DNA from: Candidatus Pacearchaeota archaeon UBA92
GTDB lineage: Archaea; Nanobdellota; Nanobdellia; Pacearchaeales; GW2011-AR1
NCBI GenBank assembly: GCA_002497285.1
Contig: DANJ01000029.1
Span: 1 to 39,808, forward strand
DNA: 39,808 bases
Reading direction: 5' to 3'
Position numbers and translations under genes: made by a program. Below the pieces are notes generated by a model. The model had not been told where the DNA came from and made no database searches. It saw only the letters and a program-made list of their open reading frames with translations. Shown piece after piece: positions 39,726 through 39,808 of this stretch (positions are counted from its first letter, which is position 1; every line of letters begins with the position of its first letter).

Positions 39726-39808
39726 TGCACATCCTGATTTCTCACGTAATCTATTGCTCTCTCAACCTGACTAAATCCGAGGCTGGAAGCAAACTTCCCA
39801 GGGCTCCA
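39716..39808 (-). CDS. tnpA: IS200/IS605-type TnpA transposase, C-terminal part, runs off the window
   Basis: The last 30 codons are visible: WSPGKFASSLGFSQVERAID then YVRNQDVHHA and TAG. The W-S-P-x-x-F..Y-V-x-N-Q-x-x-H-H pattern is the C-terminal helix of Y1 (HUH) transposases. Catalytic residues lie outside the window. With the adjacent hairpin this marks one end of an insertion sequence. Confidence 0.72.
   Translation of the reverse strand, partial: WSPGKFASSLGFSQVERAIDYVRNQDVHHA

Overview
The window is AT-rich archaeal DNA. The signs are a group II chaperonin (thermosome), tRNA-Tyr and tRNA-Gly genes with introns at the archaeal 37/38 position, and many TATA boxes about 25 bp upstream of start codons (leaderless transcripts). 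Very short intergenic spaces and many small membrane, zinc-ribbon and CARDB-like envelope proteins suggest a small-genome DPANN-type lineage (Pacearchaeota/Woesearchaeota-like). The lineage is inferred, since no rRNA gene is present.

Layout. (1) 39-5795: a minus-strand unit with two MacB/FtsX-type ABC permeases, a CARDB-like anchored surface protein and small membrane genes. (2) About 5.86-23.72 kb: an accessory island ending in a tyrosine recombinase (22892-23725). (3) 23.7-26.8 kb: the matching ABC ATPase, then a cupredoxin, a DoxX-like protein, a secreted metalloprotease and a VanZ protein. (4) 26.8-29.1 kb: a decaying, duplicated locus behind an intron-containing tRNA-Tyr. (5) 29.2-34.4 kb: housekeeping genes (envelope protein, CBS protein, thermosome, tRNA-Gly). 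(6) 34.45-35.2 kb: a MazF-type toxin-antitoxin module between a complete tRNA-Val gene and a broken 53-nt copy of it. (7) 35.2-39.8 kb: transglutaminase-like, PHP, VIT1 and nucleotidyltransferase proteins, ending in an IS200/IS605-type transposase that runs off the window.

The island is the most interesting part. It carries three restriction-modification (R-M) sets: a Dam-like plus DpnA-like methyltransferase pair with a nuclease; an SPPY methyltransferase with a putative nuclease; and a ribbon-helix-helix regulator, SPPY methyltransferase, PIN-like protein and TdeIII-like nuclease. It also carries a metallopeptidase/nucleotidyltransferase fusion and an AN1-TM-CAP protein. Its cassettes are separated by 330-520 bp non-coding, hairpin-rich spacers that belong to one repeat family, in both orientations. 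Four copies contain a two-stem module whose helices change sequence but keep pairing. Two copies also share a second module with an invariant AGTGCAACG bulge. G.T pairs in the stems favour a plus-strand RNA, or one strand of a folded-DNA recombination site. With the adjacent tyrosine recombinase this resembles an integron-like cassette array, but the spacers lack canonical attC core sites. The island separates the ABC ATPase from its probable permeases and is bracketed by a 9-bp direct repeat.

Two tRNA genes (Tyr and Val) have partial copies nearby flanking accessory genes, which looks like tRNA-targeted integration. Four small reading frames in the right half are each interrupted by a single in-frame stop (three TAG, one TGA). 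Gene decay is the simplest reading, but the TAG cases deserve a check.
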